This document shows, piece by piece, positions 8,790-18,294 of a stretch of DNA of 64,000 nucleotides (positions are counted from its first letter, which is position 1; the number at the start of each line of letters is the position of its first letter). The notes under the pieces are model-generated. The model had not been told where the DNA came from, did no database searches, and saw nothing but the letters and a program-made list of their open reading frames with translations. This DNA comes from Actinokineospora baliensis (GTDB lineage: Bacteria; Actinomycetota; Actinomycetes; Mycobacteriales; Pseudonocardiaceae): contig NZ_JAFBCK010000001.1 of the NCBI RefSeq assembly GCF_016907695.1, forward strand, positions 5,196,001-5,260,000. Reading direction: 5' to 3'. A program made the position numbers and the translations under genes.

Positions 8790-10412
8790 TCACAGCGGGA
8801 CGTTGCCGTGCTTGCGTTGGGGGGTGGTGCCGCGTTTGTCGCGGAGCATGGCGAGGGCTTTGGCGACGGCGGCGCGGGTGGCGGTGGGGTCGATGACGTC
8901 GTCGACGAGGCCGCGTTCGGGGGCGTAGTAGGGGTGTAGGAGGTCGGCGGTGTAGTCGGCGATGCGGGTGGCGCGGGCGGCGGTGGAGTCGGGGGCGGTG
9001 GCGAGTTCTTTGCCGAAGAGGACGTCGACGGCTCCTTCGGCGCCCATGACGGCGATCTCGTTGGTGGGCCAGGCCAGGGACAGGTCGGTGCCGATGGAGC
9101 GGGAGTCCATGACGATGTAGGCGCCGCCGTAGGCCTTGCGGAGGATCACTTGGACGCGGGGGACGGTGGCTTCGCAGTAGGCGTAGAGGAGTTTGGCGCC
9201 GTGGCGGATGACGCCGCCGTGTTCTTGGGTGGTGCCGGGGAGGAAGCCGGGGACGTCGACGAGGGTGAGCAGGGGGATGCCGAAGGCGTCGCAGAAGCGG
9301 ACGAAGCGGGCGGCCTTTTGGGCGGCGGCGGCGTCGAGGACCCCGGCCAGGACCATCGGTTGGTTGCCGACGATGCCGACGACGGCGCCGTCGATGCGGC
9401 CGAGGGCGCAGACGACGTTGGCGGCCCAGCCCTGGTGGATCTCGAGGAAGTCCTCGTCGTCGAGGAGTTCGGCGAGGACGTCGCGGATGTCGTAGGGGCG
9501 GTTGGGTTCGGGTGGGACGATCTCGGCGAGGCGGGGTCGTTGCTGTTGGGTGGCGCCGGTGGGTGGGCCCGCGGGCGGTGGTTCGAGGTTGTTGGCGGGC
9601 AGTAGCGACAGCAGGTACCTGACGTCGTCCAGGCAGGACTGTTCGTCGTCGTGGACGAAGGTGGCGACCCCGGAGTGGGTGCCGTGGACGTCGGCGCCGC
9701 CGAGGTCGTCGTGGCCGACGCGTTCGCCGGTGACGGCGTGCACGACGTCGGGGCCGGTGAGGTAGAGCTGCGCGGTGTCGCGGACCATGAAGGTGAAGTC
9801 GGCGAGGGCGGGTGAGTAGGCCGCTCCCCCGGCGCAGGGTCCGAGCACGACGCTGATCTGGGGGATGATGCCGGAGGCGGCGACCTGCCTGCGGAAGATG
9901 CCGCCGTAGCCGTCGAGGGCGGGGACGCCTTCCTGGATGCGGGCGCCGCCGCTGTCGTTGAGGCCGATGACCGGGGAGCCGGTGGCCAGGGCGAGGTCGA
10001 GCACTTTGTGGATCTTGGCGGCGTGGGCGGCGCCGAGGGAGCCGCCGAGGATGGTGAAGTCCTGGGCGTAGGCGAACACGCGGCGGCCGTCGACGGTGCC
10101 GGATCCGGCGACGACGCCGTCGGTGTGCGGGCCGGGGCCGGGGGTTTTGAGGTTGCCGACGACGGTGCGGCGGAACGGTTCGACCTCGAGGAAGCTGCCG
10201 TCGTCGAGTAGCAGGTCGAGTCGTTCGCGGGCGGTGAGTTTGCCCAGGGCGCGTTGTCTGCGGGGGTCGCCGCCCGCGGTGGCCTCGGCGTGCAGGCGGT
10301 CGCGTTCGGCGCGCAGCCGGGACATGGTGCGCGCGGGGGTGCGGGGGGTGCCGCGTGGTATCGGCACCGGGGTGAAGTCGAGGTCGGTGCGGCTGATCGA
10401 TTCGGTGCTCAT
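8790..10412 (-). CDS. Acyl-CoA carboxylase carboxyltransferase (beta) subunit
   Basis: This 540-residue subunit is of the AccD/PccB family, which transfers CO2 from carboxybiotin to acetyl- or propionyl-CoA. It shows both crotonase-fold halves: an N-terminal half with GSPVIGLNDSGGARIQEGV and GPCAGGAAYSPALADF, and a C-terminal half with AYGGAYIVMDS and WPTNEIAVMGAEGAV. In Streptomyces coelicolor the residue at the YGGAY-x-VM position is Asp in the propionyl-specific PccB and Ile in the broader AccB. Here it is Ile, compatible with acetyl-CoA, which would yield malonyl-CoA for PksE. It overlaps the upstream epimerase by ATGA, so it belongs to the pksE operon. No biotin carboxylase or epsilon subunit is present. 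Confidence 0.85.
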   Translation of the reverse strand: MSTESISRTDLDFTPVPIPRGTPRTPARTMSRLRAERDRLHAEATAGGDPRRQRALGKLTARERLDLLLDDGSFLEVEPFRRTVVGNLKTPGPGPHTDGVVAGSGTVDGRRVFAYAQDFTILGGSLGAAHAAKIHKVLDLALATGSPVIGLNDSGGARIQEGVPALDGYGGIFRRQVAASGIIPQISVVLGPCAGGAAYSPALADFTFMVRDTAQLYLTGPDVVHAVTGERVGHDDLGGADVHGTHSGVATFVHDDEQSCLDDVRYLLSLLPANNLEPPPAGPPTGATQQQRPRLAEIVPPEPNRPYDIRDVLAELLDDEDFLEIHQGWAANVVCALGRIDGAVVGIVGNQPMVLAGVLDAAAAQKAARFVRFCDAFGIPLLTLVDVPGFLPGTTQEHGGVIRHGAKLLYAYCEATVPRVQVILRKAYGGAYIVMDSRSIGTDLSLAWPTNEIAVMGAEGAVDVLFGKELATAPDSTAARATRIADYTADLLHPYYAPERGLVDDVIDPTATRAAVAKALAMLRDKRGTTPQRKHGNVPL

Positions 10413-11470
10413 CGCGGGGTCGCCTCCGTCTTCTCGCGGCTCACCGCGCCCGCTTGGCGGTCGGTGAGCAGGCCGTCGCGGTGCAGCCACCGGACCGTGT
10501 CGCGGAAGGTGTCGGTGACCGGTCGCGGGTGGACACCGGCGGTGTCGGCGGTGTCGGACACCGCCGTGGCGCACGCGCAGGTGTAGATGGCGCCGTATTC
10601 GGCCGGGATGTGCCAGGGCCACACGCGTTGGATGAGTCCGGTGAGGGCGCCCAGGGGCAGCATGGCCCGGGCGGGTAGCCGCACCGCGGGCAACGCGCGC
10701 CCGGTGATGTCCCGCAGGTGCGCCATGAAGTCGCGGGTGGACACGTAGTGGCCTGGTCCGAAGTAGCCGCGGCCTGGGGTGGGCAGCGACAGCAGGGTGG
10801 CGTGCAGGGCGGCGGTGTCGCGGACGTCGCCGATCGGGATGCCGCCGGTCGGCCAGATCGGCATCAGCCCGCGCAGCGCGTTGCGCAGCCGAGCGGTCTG
10901 GTCACCGACCCGCGGGTCGTGCGGGCCGAGCAGGGCCGACGGGTAGCTGATCACCACCGGCGCGCCGGTGGCCTGGTGCTCGCGGGCGATCGACTCGGCG
11001 GCCGCTTTGCTCGCCAGGTACCGCTCGCGGGGTGCGCCCACCGGTGAGTGCTGGTCGAGCACCCGCCCCGGCGCCGGGAGCAGTGCCCCGACGCTGGAGA
11101 CGTGGATGGTCCGGCCGACACCGGCGGCCCGGGCGGCGGCCAGGACCACCTCGGTGCCGCGCACGTTGGTGCGCCGCACAGCAGCGTGGTCGCGGCTGTC
11201 GAAGGAGTACACCGACGCCGCGTGCAGGACGGCGTCGGCGCCGCGCACCAGCCCGGCCACCCGGCCCGGGTCGGTGACGTCCCCGGCGACGATCGACACC
11301 GCGCTCGGGTCGACCCCGAGCGGGTCCAACGCGGCGGCGACCCGCGCGTCCACCGCCGGGTGCCGGGCGCTCTCGCGCACCAGCACCCGGACCCGGTGGC
11401 CCGCCCCGACGATCGCCGCCACGGTGTGGGCGCCGACGAACCCGGTCGCCCCGGTCACGCTCACCAGCAC
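10409..11470 (-). CDS. NAD-dependent epimerase/dehydratase
   Basis: This 353-residue protein of the extended SDR superfamily has the N-terminal Rossmann motif GATGFVG at residues 6-12 and the catalytic YxxxK (YLASK) at about residue 150. A conserved block HVSSVGALLP precedes it. Homologues act on nucleotide sugars, dihydroflavonol-like ketones or sterols, so the reaction cannot be fixed. The start is taken as GTG 11470 with GGGGGAG 6 nt upstream, rather than the first in-frame GTG at 11500, because the coenzyme fold begins immediately. It is translationally coupled to the carboxyltransferase and follows the flavin reductase in the pksE operon. Confidence 0.75.
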   Translation of the reverse strand: MLVSVTGATGFVGAHTVAAIVGAGHRVRVLVRESARHPAVDARVAAALDPLGVDPSAVSIVAGDVTDPGRVAGLVRGADAVLHAASVYSFDSRDHAAVRRTNVRGTEVVLAAARAAGVGRTIHVSSVGALLPAPGRVLDQHSPVGAPRERYLASKAAAESIAREHQATGAPVVISYPSALLGPHDPRVGDQTARLRNALRGLMPIWPTGGIPIGDVRDTAALHATLLSLPTPGRGYFGPGHYVSTRDFMAHLRDITGRALPAVRLPARAMLPLGALTGLIQRVWPWHIPAEYGAIYTCACATAVSDTADTAGVHPRPVTDTFRDTVRWLHRDGLLTDRQAGAVSREKTEATPR

Positions 11471-11503
11471 CGCCGACTCCCCCCGCTCACCAGACAACAC
11501 CCA

Positions 11504-12046
11504 TCAGAGAACAGCGCCGACCTGGTGGAAGCCGCCGCCGAAGAACACCAGCGCCTGCCCGGCCTGCCCGCACCGCAGGTCCAGCACCCGGCCGAGGAAC
11601 ACGGTGTGGTCGCCGCCGTCGTGCGACTCGGTCAGTTCGCACTCCAGCCACGCCAGCGCCCCCGACAGCAGCGGCGCCCCGGTGTGCGGTCCCGGGACCC
11701 AGTCGACGGCGTCGAACTGGGCCATCCCGGCGGGGCGGCGGCGGTCGGCGAAGTAGGTGGCGATCTCGCGTTGGTCGGCGGCCAGCACCGACACCGCGAA
11801 CCGCCCGGCGCCGACGATCGCGTCGTGCATGCGCGCGGTCTTGGTCACGCAGCACAGCACCAGCGGCGGGTCCAGCGACACCGAGGTGAACGCGTTGGCG
11901 GTCATGCCGTGGCCGTCGTCGCCGCCCGCGGTGAGCACGGTGACGCCGGTGGCGAAGCGCGACATCACCTCACGCAGCGACACCGGCGCCACGTCGGCGG
12001 CCAAGCCCACAGCGGACGGGGTGCGCGGTGCTCCGTTGGCGCTCAT
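11504..12046 (-). CDS. Flavin reductase (E6/HpaC-like)
   Basis: This 180-residue protein of the short-chain flavin reductase family (HpaC, and SgcE6 of C-1027) supplies FADH2 or FMNH2 to two-component monooxygenases. Recognisable blocks are MSRFATGVTVLTA near residue 28, GMTANAFTSVSLDPP, which contacts flavin, and the C-terminal LVFFGGGFH. In C-1027 biosynthesis SgcE6 serves the HpaB-like hydroxylase SgcC, and this window holds an SgcC-like gene (48432-49988) and three other reduced-flavin-type enzymes, all potential clients. It starts one nucleotide after the thioesterase stop codon, so it is coupled to E10 and pksE. Confidence 0.85.
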   Translation of the reverse strand: MSANGAPRTPSAVGLAADVAPVSLREVMSRFATGVTVLTAGGDDGHGMTANAFTSVSLDPPLVLCCVTKTARMHDAIVGAGRFAVSVLAADQREIATYFADRRRPAGMAQFDAVDWVPGPHTGAPLLSGALAWLECELTESHDGGDHTVFLGRVLDLRCGQAGQALVFFGGGFHQVGAVL

Positions 12047-12047
12047 C

Positions 12048-12506
12048 TCAGCTCCCCGCCGTCGTGGCCACCCGGGCCCGGGACACCGCGTAAGGCGCCA
12101 GCGCCGCCCGCAGCTGCTCGGGCACGCGTGTAGGCACTGTGTCGGTGTTCGGGCCGCGCATGCACGCCACTCGCTGCCTGCCGCGCGCCACCAGCACCTC
12201 GACCCCTTCGCGCAGGTGCACGTAGTCGAAGGCGAACTGCACCTGTGTCTGCGTCAGCTCCTCCAGGCGCATCCGCACCGACAGTTCGTCGAAGGCGGTG
12301 ATCTCGGCGAAGAACTCGCACTCCACGCGCAGGGTGAACAGCTTCAGGTCGGCGCGCAACTCCTCGAGGACCCCGGGGGCGTGCTCGCGCAGGAACAGCT
12401 CCCGGCAGCGGCCCTGCCAGCGCAGGTAGTTGACGTAGTAGACGTTGCCGACCAGGTTGGTCTCCTCGAAGCCGACGGTGTGGCGGATCTCGTAGAAGTC
12501 CGGCAT
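12048..12506 (-). CDS. E10: Enediyne thioesterase E10 (TEBC)
   Basis: This 152-residue hot-dog-fold thioesterase is of the enediyne type (SgcE10, CalE7, DynE7), which releases the polyene chain from PksE. The N-terminal block has Asn17 (FEETNLVG), then YYVNYLRWQGRCRELFL with an Arg near residue 35. These are the residue types reported for CalE7-like catalysis, which lacks the acidic residue of other hot-dog thioesterases. Length is the family norm. It sits 1 nt after pksE on the same strand; the pksE-E10 pair is the genetic hallmark of every known enediyne cluster. Confidence 0.95.
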   Translation of the reverse strand: MPDFYEIRHTVGFEETNLVGNVYYVNYLRWQGRCRELFLREHAPGVLEELRADLKLFTLRVECEFFAEITAFDELSVRMRLEELTQTQVQFAFDYVHLREGVEVLVARGRQRVACMRGPNTDTVPTRVPEQLRAALAPYAVSRARVATTAGS

Positions 12507-12507
12507 G

Positions 12508-15500
12508 TCAGTGCTCCTTCCCGACCAGGACCGCGAAGACGACCGGGTCCGGTCCGCCCCGCACGGTCGTCACCCACGTTGCGATCAGCGCGTCGCCCGC
12601 CGAGAGCACCACCCACCCGGCGCCGTGGACGCGGTCCACGGTCAGTGCCTGCGTCGTGGCGCCGGACTTGCGCAGGCACTCCAGCGCGCACCACACCCGG
12701 GTGCTCGCCGTGGCGGTGTCTTCGCCCGCCTCGGCGGCGAGCAGGTCACGCACCGGTAGTTGCGCCGCACCCAGCAGGTCGGACCACGGTCGCTCGTGGA
12801 CCGCCTCGACGTCGCAGGCGAGCCTGCCCGCGCCGACCACCGCGACGGTGAGGCCAGCGCCGTGGGAGGCCGACACGGTGAGGTCGCTGCGCTCGGCCAG
12901 TTCCGGTCGGCCGTCGGGCCGGTGCCGCACGGTCACCGGCTCCCCCAGCGCCCGACTCACCGCGAGCTGGGTCTTCTCCCGCCGGGCGCCGTCGGTGCCG
13001 TCGGGTTCCACCACGACCGCTCGGCTGCCGCCGATCACCCGCTCCAGCGCGCGCTCCACGATCGAGCCCAGCAGGAACGGCACCCATGGCCCGGCCGGGT
13101 CCCGGTGGCGCACCGCGCGCAGCACCAGCCCCTCCCAGCGCTCCACGAGCGTCCCGTCCGGGGCGCACAGGTCCAGGTCGTAGGTGTAGCTGTCGCCGTC
13201 CTGGGCGCGCTCCACCGCGTCGAGGACCACGTAGTCGACGTCCTGGGTGTCGCGGTGGGCCAGGTACAGGCGGTCCACGCGCTGCGGGAGCAGGGTCGCG
13301 TCGGGCACGCAGGCCTGGATGGCGTGCATGGCGGTGTCGCGGGTGCCCGGGTCGGCCAGGACCTGGGTCTGCGGCAGGAACGGGGCGAACCAGGACGGCT
13401 GGGTGCCCGCGGCGATCTCGGCGACCGCGCGGCGCGCCCCCGCCAGCCGGTAGGCCTGCAGCCGTTGGAACCGCTTGCCCTGGAACAGCAGCCCGCCGTA
13501 GAGCTCGGTGATCGGGTCGACCGGTATCACCGGCAACCCCGGCGCGCGCCTGTCGTCGATGATGTCGGGCTCTGGGCGGGGGTAGTGGAGGGTGGCGCGG
13601 AAGTGGTCGGCGCCGTAGCCGGTCTCCGCGCAGCGGATCACCACCTCCACCGTGCCCGGCCCGGTCACCAGGGCCGCGATCCGGATGGTGGTCGAGGACC
13701 CCGGGCGCACGGCGATCGGGCGGGCGAAGACCACGTCCCGCAGCAGCGGCGCGGTGTCGTGGCCGGTGAGGACCCCGGCGATCTGCGCCATGGCCTCCAT
13801 GCCGAGCACCGCGGGCATCAGCAGGTCACCGTCGAGCAGGTGGTCGTCGAGGTAGGGGTCGCTGCCGGAGGCCAGGTCGGCCTCGGTGACCAGTTCGACG
13901 CCGGGGTAGTGGGCCAGGACCCGTTCGGCGAAGCGGCGCAGCGGCAGCTCCGGGCGCGGCAGCCGCAGGGTCGGCAGGCCCGCCATGCGCCCGCTGATCA
14001 CCAGCACCGGGCCCGCGGCCGGGTCGGCGAGCACCCGGCGCAGCACGGCGATGCCGTTGTCCACCGAGATCGGGGTGATGCCCTCGCGCAGCAGCGCCTC
14101 CACCACCCCGAGCCGCTCCCCCATGCCCGCGCCCGACCACACCGACCACTCCAGGGCCAGGACCCTGGCGGCGGGGTGGGTGCGGCCGAACTCGACGGTG
14201 AGTTCGGTGAGCCAGTCGTTGGCGGTGGCGTAGTGAGCCTCCCCGCGCAGACCGGCGCGGCCGATGATGCTGCCGAAGGTCACCAGCAGCCGGATCCGGT
14301 CGGTGTCGAGGGCGTCCAGGACCGCGCGCAGCCCGTCGACCTTCGGCGCCAGGGCCCGCGCGAACGCGTCGTCGGTCAGGGACGCCAGCGCGGCGGGGTC
14401 GTTGCCGCCCGCGCCGTGCAGGACCGCGGTGACCGGGCCCAGGTCGGCGACCAGGGTGTCGACCGCGGCCGCGACCAGCGCCGGGTCGGTGACGTCGGCG
14501 CGGGCGTAGCGGACCTCGATGCCCGCCGCGGTCATCCGCGCCAGGTTCGCCGCGAGTTCGGTGTCGGTGGCCGGGTCGGCGCGGCCCAGCAGCGCCAGCC
14601 GCGCGCCGGAGTCGGCGGCCATGGCCAGGGCGCACTCGGCGGTGATGCCCTTGCCGCCGCCGGTCACCAGCACCACGTCGTCGGCGGTCAACGCGGGAAC
14701 GCCGTCGGTGTGGGTGGTGGGCAGGGGTGCCATGGCCGGGACGGTGCGGGTGCCGTCGGTGGCGTAGTGGGCCTCGGTGTACCCGGTGGTGAGCGCGGTT
14801 TCCTCGACGACCCGGGTCACCGCGTCCCGCACCCCGGCCGCGGTGGCGGGTTCGGGGTCGGCCAGCTCGACGACGGTCACCGCGACCGCGGGTGCCTCCA
14901 GGTGCAGGGTCCTGGCCAGCCCGGCCGCGCCGTAGCGGCCGTGCGCGACCACCAGCCGGGCGCCCGCGAGCGCGGCCCGACCGGCGGCCAGGATCAGCTC
15001 CGGGTGCCGCTCTCCGCTGGCTGGCAGGCACAGCAGCACGCCGTCGCCCAGGTCCGACTCGGCGAGCGCTGCCCGCAGCGGCTCGGCCAGCGGGTGCCCG
15101 TCGGGCGCGAACACCGTCCACTGTGTACTTCCGGCGGTGACGACGACCTCGGGTCGCGGCTGCGGCTGCCGTGTCACGGCGAACGGGTGCACCCACGGCG
15201 CCACCCCCGGCACCTCGCCCGCCGGTTCCTGCTCGTGCGCGGTCTCGGCGAGCTCGTCGATCAGCTCCGCCAGCTCGCCCAGGCTGACCGTGGCGAAGTT
15301 CGGGGTGGCCACCAGCGGCGGCCTGCCCAGTTCCCGGGTCACCTCGTTGACGATCTGGCCCACCGTGATCGAGCTCAGGTGCAGGTCGTCGAGCGGGTGG
15401 GTCTGCGCGCGGACCGTGTCCAACGGCAGCTCCACCCGTTCGGCAGCCAGCCTGCGCAGCAGCTCCAACGTCGACTCCGCCGCCACCCCGGTGCGCTCGG

Positions 15501-18294
15501 CCACCGGCTCGGCGGTGACCGGTTCCTCGATGTACTCGAGTTCGGGCGCGGTCTCGCAGGGGTTGGCCAGGAACGTGAACCCGCCGTCGAGCGGCAGCGG
15601 CCGCAGCGCGCGACCAGCGAACAGCAGCGTCGTGTCCACCGGGGAGCCCACCGCGTAGGCGGCGGCGACCACCGACAGCAGCGGCACCAGGGAGGCGCTG
15701 TCGGTGTCGGTCGAGAGCACCGGCACCCCCGGCGCGATCTGCTCGACCAACCCCGCCAGCACCCGGCCGGGCCCCACCTCTACCGCCAGGTCCGCGCCGG
15801 TCACCGCGACCTGCGCCGCCTCGTGGAACCGGACCGGCCGCAGCACCTGCTCGCACAGCAACGCCCGCACATCGGTGTCCACGTCCAGCACGCCCGCGGT
15901 CACCGAGGACACCACGTCCCTGGTCAACGGCCGCGTCACCAACCCGGCCAGCTCCCGCTCCATCGCTTCGGCCGCGGGCCGCACCAGCGGCGAGTGGAAG
16001 GCGTGCGAGACGTTGATCCGCGTCGCGGTCACCCCGTCGGCGGCCGCCGCCGCGCACACCCGCTCCACCGCGTCGGCCAACCCGGCCACCACGGTCTGGG
16101 TCGGGCCGTTGAACCCGGCGATCACCACGTCCTCGCCGCCCACCAGGCGCCTGGTCCGCTCCGGGTCCGCGGCCAACCCGGCCATCGCGCCGCCGCCGCG
16201 GCTGGCCTCGGCCATGATCCGGCCCCGGGTCGCCGCCAACCGCAGCAACTCCCCGCCGTCCACCGCCCCCGCCCAGCCCAGCGCGGTCACCTCGCCGAGG
16301 CTGTGGCCGACGGCGACCGCCGCGTCCACCCCCAGCGCGCCCAGCACCCGCACCGCAGCCAGCGACCCGGCCACGATCCTGGGCTGCGCCACCTCCGTGG
16401 CCACCTGGTCACCGCCCAACGGCACCGGCACCGCCCCGAACACGTCCTCGGCCACGGTGAACCGGCGGCGCATCGCGCCCACCCCGCCGCGCCCGGACCC
16501 CTGACCGGGGAACAGGAACGCGATCCGCGGCGCCGCCTGCGCCACCCCCAGGAACACCCCGTCCTGCGGGACGAACAGCGACTCCTCGCCCGCGTCGAGC
16601 GCCTCCAGCAGGCGCAGCAGCTTGCGGTGCGCGTCCAGCGGCCCGGTCGCCACCACCGCCGCCCGATACCCGCGCCCGGACGCCTCGACCGCCAGTTCAG
16701 CGGCCAGGTCGGCCACCTCCGCCTGCGACAACCGCGGCGCCAACTCCGCCGCCCGCGCCACCGCGGCCCGAAGCCGCGCCGGGTCGTCACCGTCGAACAG
16801 CAGCAGCTCCGCGTCCTGGCGGCCGGTCACCAACGCCGTCGTCCGCCGCCCCACCGCGCTGCGCCGCTGCACCCCCGGCGCCTGCTCCACCGCCACGTGC
16901 GTGTTGATCCCGCCGAACCCCATCGCCGACACCCCCGCCCGCACCGGCTGGTCCGCGGGCCACAACTGCGCCACAGAAGGCACGTACAACGCCGCCGACT
17001 CCCCCAGCAGCCGCGGGTGCGGGTCGTGGTGCCCGGTACCCGGCGGGATCACCTGGTGGTGCACCGCCAACACCGCCTTGACCAACCCGGCCACCCCCGC
17101 CGCGGCCTTCGTGTGCCCGAAGTTGCCCTTCACCGTGCCCAACGCCGCCGGTCGCGCCCCCGGGTCGGCCGCCAGCCGCGCCGAGGACAACGCGTCGATC
17201 TCCGTCGCGTCCCCCAACGCCGTGCCCGTCCCGTGCCCCTCGAAGTAGGACACCGACTCCACCCCGTACCCCGCCCGCCGGTACGCCCGCTGCAACGCCA
17301 ACCGGTGCCCACCGGCCTCCGGGCGGGTGATCCCGCCACGACCGTCCGACGACACCCCCCACCCGGTCACCGTCGCGTAGATCCGCCCACCCCTGGCCAC
17401 CGCGTCCGCCTCGCGCATCAGCACGAGCACCCCGCAGCCCTCACCCGGCCAGAACCCGTTCGAATCGCGGTCGTAGACCTTCATCTCCCCGGTCGCCAAC
17501 GCCCCCGTCTTGGCGAACCCGATCACCTCGAACGGGTCGATCGACAGGTCCACGCCACCGGCCACCGCCACGTCCAACTCGCCGTCCACCAGCGCCTTGG
17601 CCGCGGTGGCCACCGACAACAACGACGACGAACACGCCCCGTCCACCGTGTAGCCGCCGCCGCGCAGGTCGAAGTGGTTGCAGATCCGGCCCGCGATCGT
17701 GTTGGCCAACCCCCCGGCCAGCGAGTCCTCGTCGATCGGCGGGAACGGCGCCTTGTAGCGGCCCTCCACCTCCCGCAACAACGCCGCGGTGTCCTCCGCC
17801 GCCCAACCCCGCTCCGCCAACGCCGCCGCCACCGTGCGCCGCACGTACGGCCACCGCAGCCGCAGCACGTTCGCCCGGGAGAACTCCCCGGTCAGGCTGT
17901 TGCCGATCACCACACCCGTCGACGCCCTGGGCAGGCCCTCCCCGTCCGGGAACCCCGCGTCGGCCAACGCCCGCGCCGCGGTGTCCAACGCCAACCAGTG
18001 CGTCAGGTCCGTCGACCGGTACGTCGACCCCGCCACCTGGTAGCGCACCCGGTCGAACTCGAAGTCCCGCAGCACCGCCGCCGTCGCCGCGTAGAACCGG
18101 TCCGGCGCCGCCGGGTCCGGCGAGAAGTAGTCCGCGTGGCTCATCCGCTCCTCGGGCAGCCGCCGGAACGCCCGCCGCCCGGCCAACACCGTCTCCCACA
18201 ACTGCGCCGGCGAGTCCGCGTCCGGATAACGCACACCGATGCCGACGACCGCGATCCGCGAGTCACGCCCGCCGGAGCACTCGACCTGTTCCAC
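12508..18294 (-). CDS. pksE: Enediyne iterative polyketide synthase PksE
   Basis: This 1928-residue iterative type I PKS builds the linear polyene precursor of an enediyne from acetate units. The domain order matches PKSE enzymes: ketosynthase with active Cys221 (VDGACSSSLL); acyltransferase with Ser665 (GHSLGE); acyl carrier protein with the diagnostic LHLSSI motif and attachment Ser near 974; ketoreductase with LVTGGGKGITAE near 1210; dehydratase near 1485 (LLDGDLLMPAVLGMEAM); and a C-terminal integrated phosphopantetheinyl transferase (LACDVEAVHERPW near 1826). The start chosen is GTG 18294, 9 nt after GCGGGGG, and the protein then begins a few residues before the KS. The open frame extends to 18615, but the extra residues are not PKS-like. 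It heads a leftward operon with E10, the flavin reductase, the epimerase and the carboxyltransferase. Confidence 0.97.
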   Translation of the reverse strand: MEQVECSGGRDSRIAVVGIGVRYPDADSPAQLWETVLAGRRAFRRLPEERMSHADYFSPDPAAPDRFYAATAAVLRDFEFDRVRYQVAGSTYRSTDLTHWLALDTAARALADAGFPDGEGLPRASTGVVIGNSLTGEFSRANVLRLRWPYVRRTVAAALAERGWAAEDTAALLREVEGRYKAPFPPIDEDSLAGGLANTIAGRICNHFDLRGGGYTVDGACSSSLLSVATAAKALVDGELDVAVAGGVDLSIDPFEVIGFAKTGALATGEMKVYDRDSNGFWPGEGCGVLVLMREADAVARGGRIYATVTGWGVSSDGRGGITRPEAGGHRLALQRAYRRAGYGVESVSYFEGHGTGTALGDATEIDALSSARLAADPGARPAALGTVKGNFGHTKAAAGVAGLVKAVLAVHHQVIPPGTGHHDPHPRLLGESAALYVPSVAQLWPADQPVRAGVSAMGFGGINTHVAVEQAPGVQRRSAVGRRTTALVTGRQDAELLLFDGDDPARLRAAVARAAELAPRLSQAEVADLAAELAVEASGRGYRAAVVATGPLDAHRKLLRLLEALDAGEESLFVPQDGVFLGVAQAAPRIAFLFPGQGSGRGGVGAMRRRFTVAEDVFGAVPVPLGGDQVATEVAQPRIVAGSLAAVRVLGALGVDAAVAVGHSLGEVTALGWAGAVDGGELLRLAATRGRIMAEASRGGGAMAGLAADPERTRRLVGGEDVVIAGFNGPTQTVVAGLADAVERVCAAAAADGVTATRINVSHAFHSPLVRPAAEAMERELAGLVTRPLTRDVVSSVTAGVLDVDTDVRALLCEQVLRPVRFHEAAQVAVTGADLAVEVGPGRVLAGLVEQIAPGVPVLSTDTDSASLVPLLSVVAAAYAVGSPVDTTLLFAGRALRPLPLDGGFTFLANPCETAPELEYIEEPVTAEPVAERTGVAAESTLELLRRLAAERVELPLDTVRAQTHPLDDLHLSSITVGQIVNEVTRELGRPPLVATPNFATVSLGELAELIDELAETAHEQEPAGEVPGVAPWVHPFAVTRQPQPRPEVVVTAGSTQWTVFAPDGHPLAEPLRAALAESDLGDGVLLCLPASGERHPELILAAGRAALAGARLVVAHGRYGAAGLARTLHLEAPAVAVTVVELADPEPATAAGVRDAVTRVVEETALTTGYTEAHYATDGTRTVPAMAPLPTTHTDGVPALTADDVVLVTGGGKGITAECALAMAADSGARLALLGRADPATDTELAANLARMTAAGIEVRYARADVTDPALVAAAVDTLVADLGPVTAVLHGAGGNDPAALASLTDDAFARALAPKVDGLRAVLDALDTDRIRLLVTFGSIIGRAGLRGEAHYATANDWLTELTVEFGRTHPAARVLALEWSVWSGAGMGERLGVVEALLREGITPISVDNGIAVLRRVLADPAAGPVLVISGRMAGLPTLRLPRPELPLRRFAERVLAHYPGVELVTEADLASGSDPYLDDHLLDGDLLMPAVLGMEAMAQIAGVLTGHDTAPLLRDVVFARPIAVRPGSSTTIRIAALVTGPGTVEVVIRCAETGYGADHFRATLHYPRPEPDIIDDRRAPGLPVIPVDPITELYGGLLFQGKRFQRLQAYRLAGARRAVAEIAAGTQPSWFAPFLPQTQVLADPGTRDTAMHAIQACVPDATLLPQRVDRLYLAHRDTQDVDYVVLDAVERAQDGDSYTYDLDLCAPDGTLVERWEGLVLRAVRHRDPAGPWVPFLLGSIVERALERVIGGSRAVVVEPDGTDGARREKTQLAVSRALGEPVTVRHRPDGRPELAERSDLTVSASHGAGLTVAVVGAGRLACDVEAVHERPWSDLLGAAQLPVRDLLAAEAGEDTATASTRVWCALECLRKSGATTQALTVDRVHGAGWVVLSAGDALIATWVTTVRGGPDPVVFAVLVGKEH

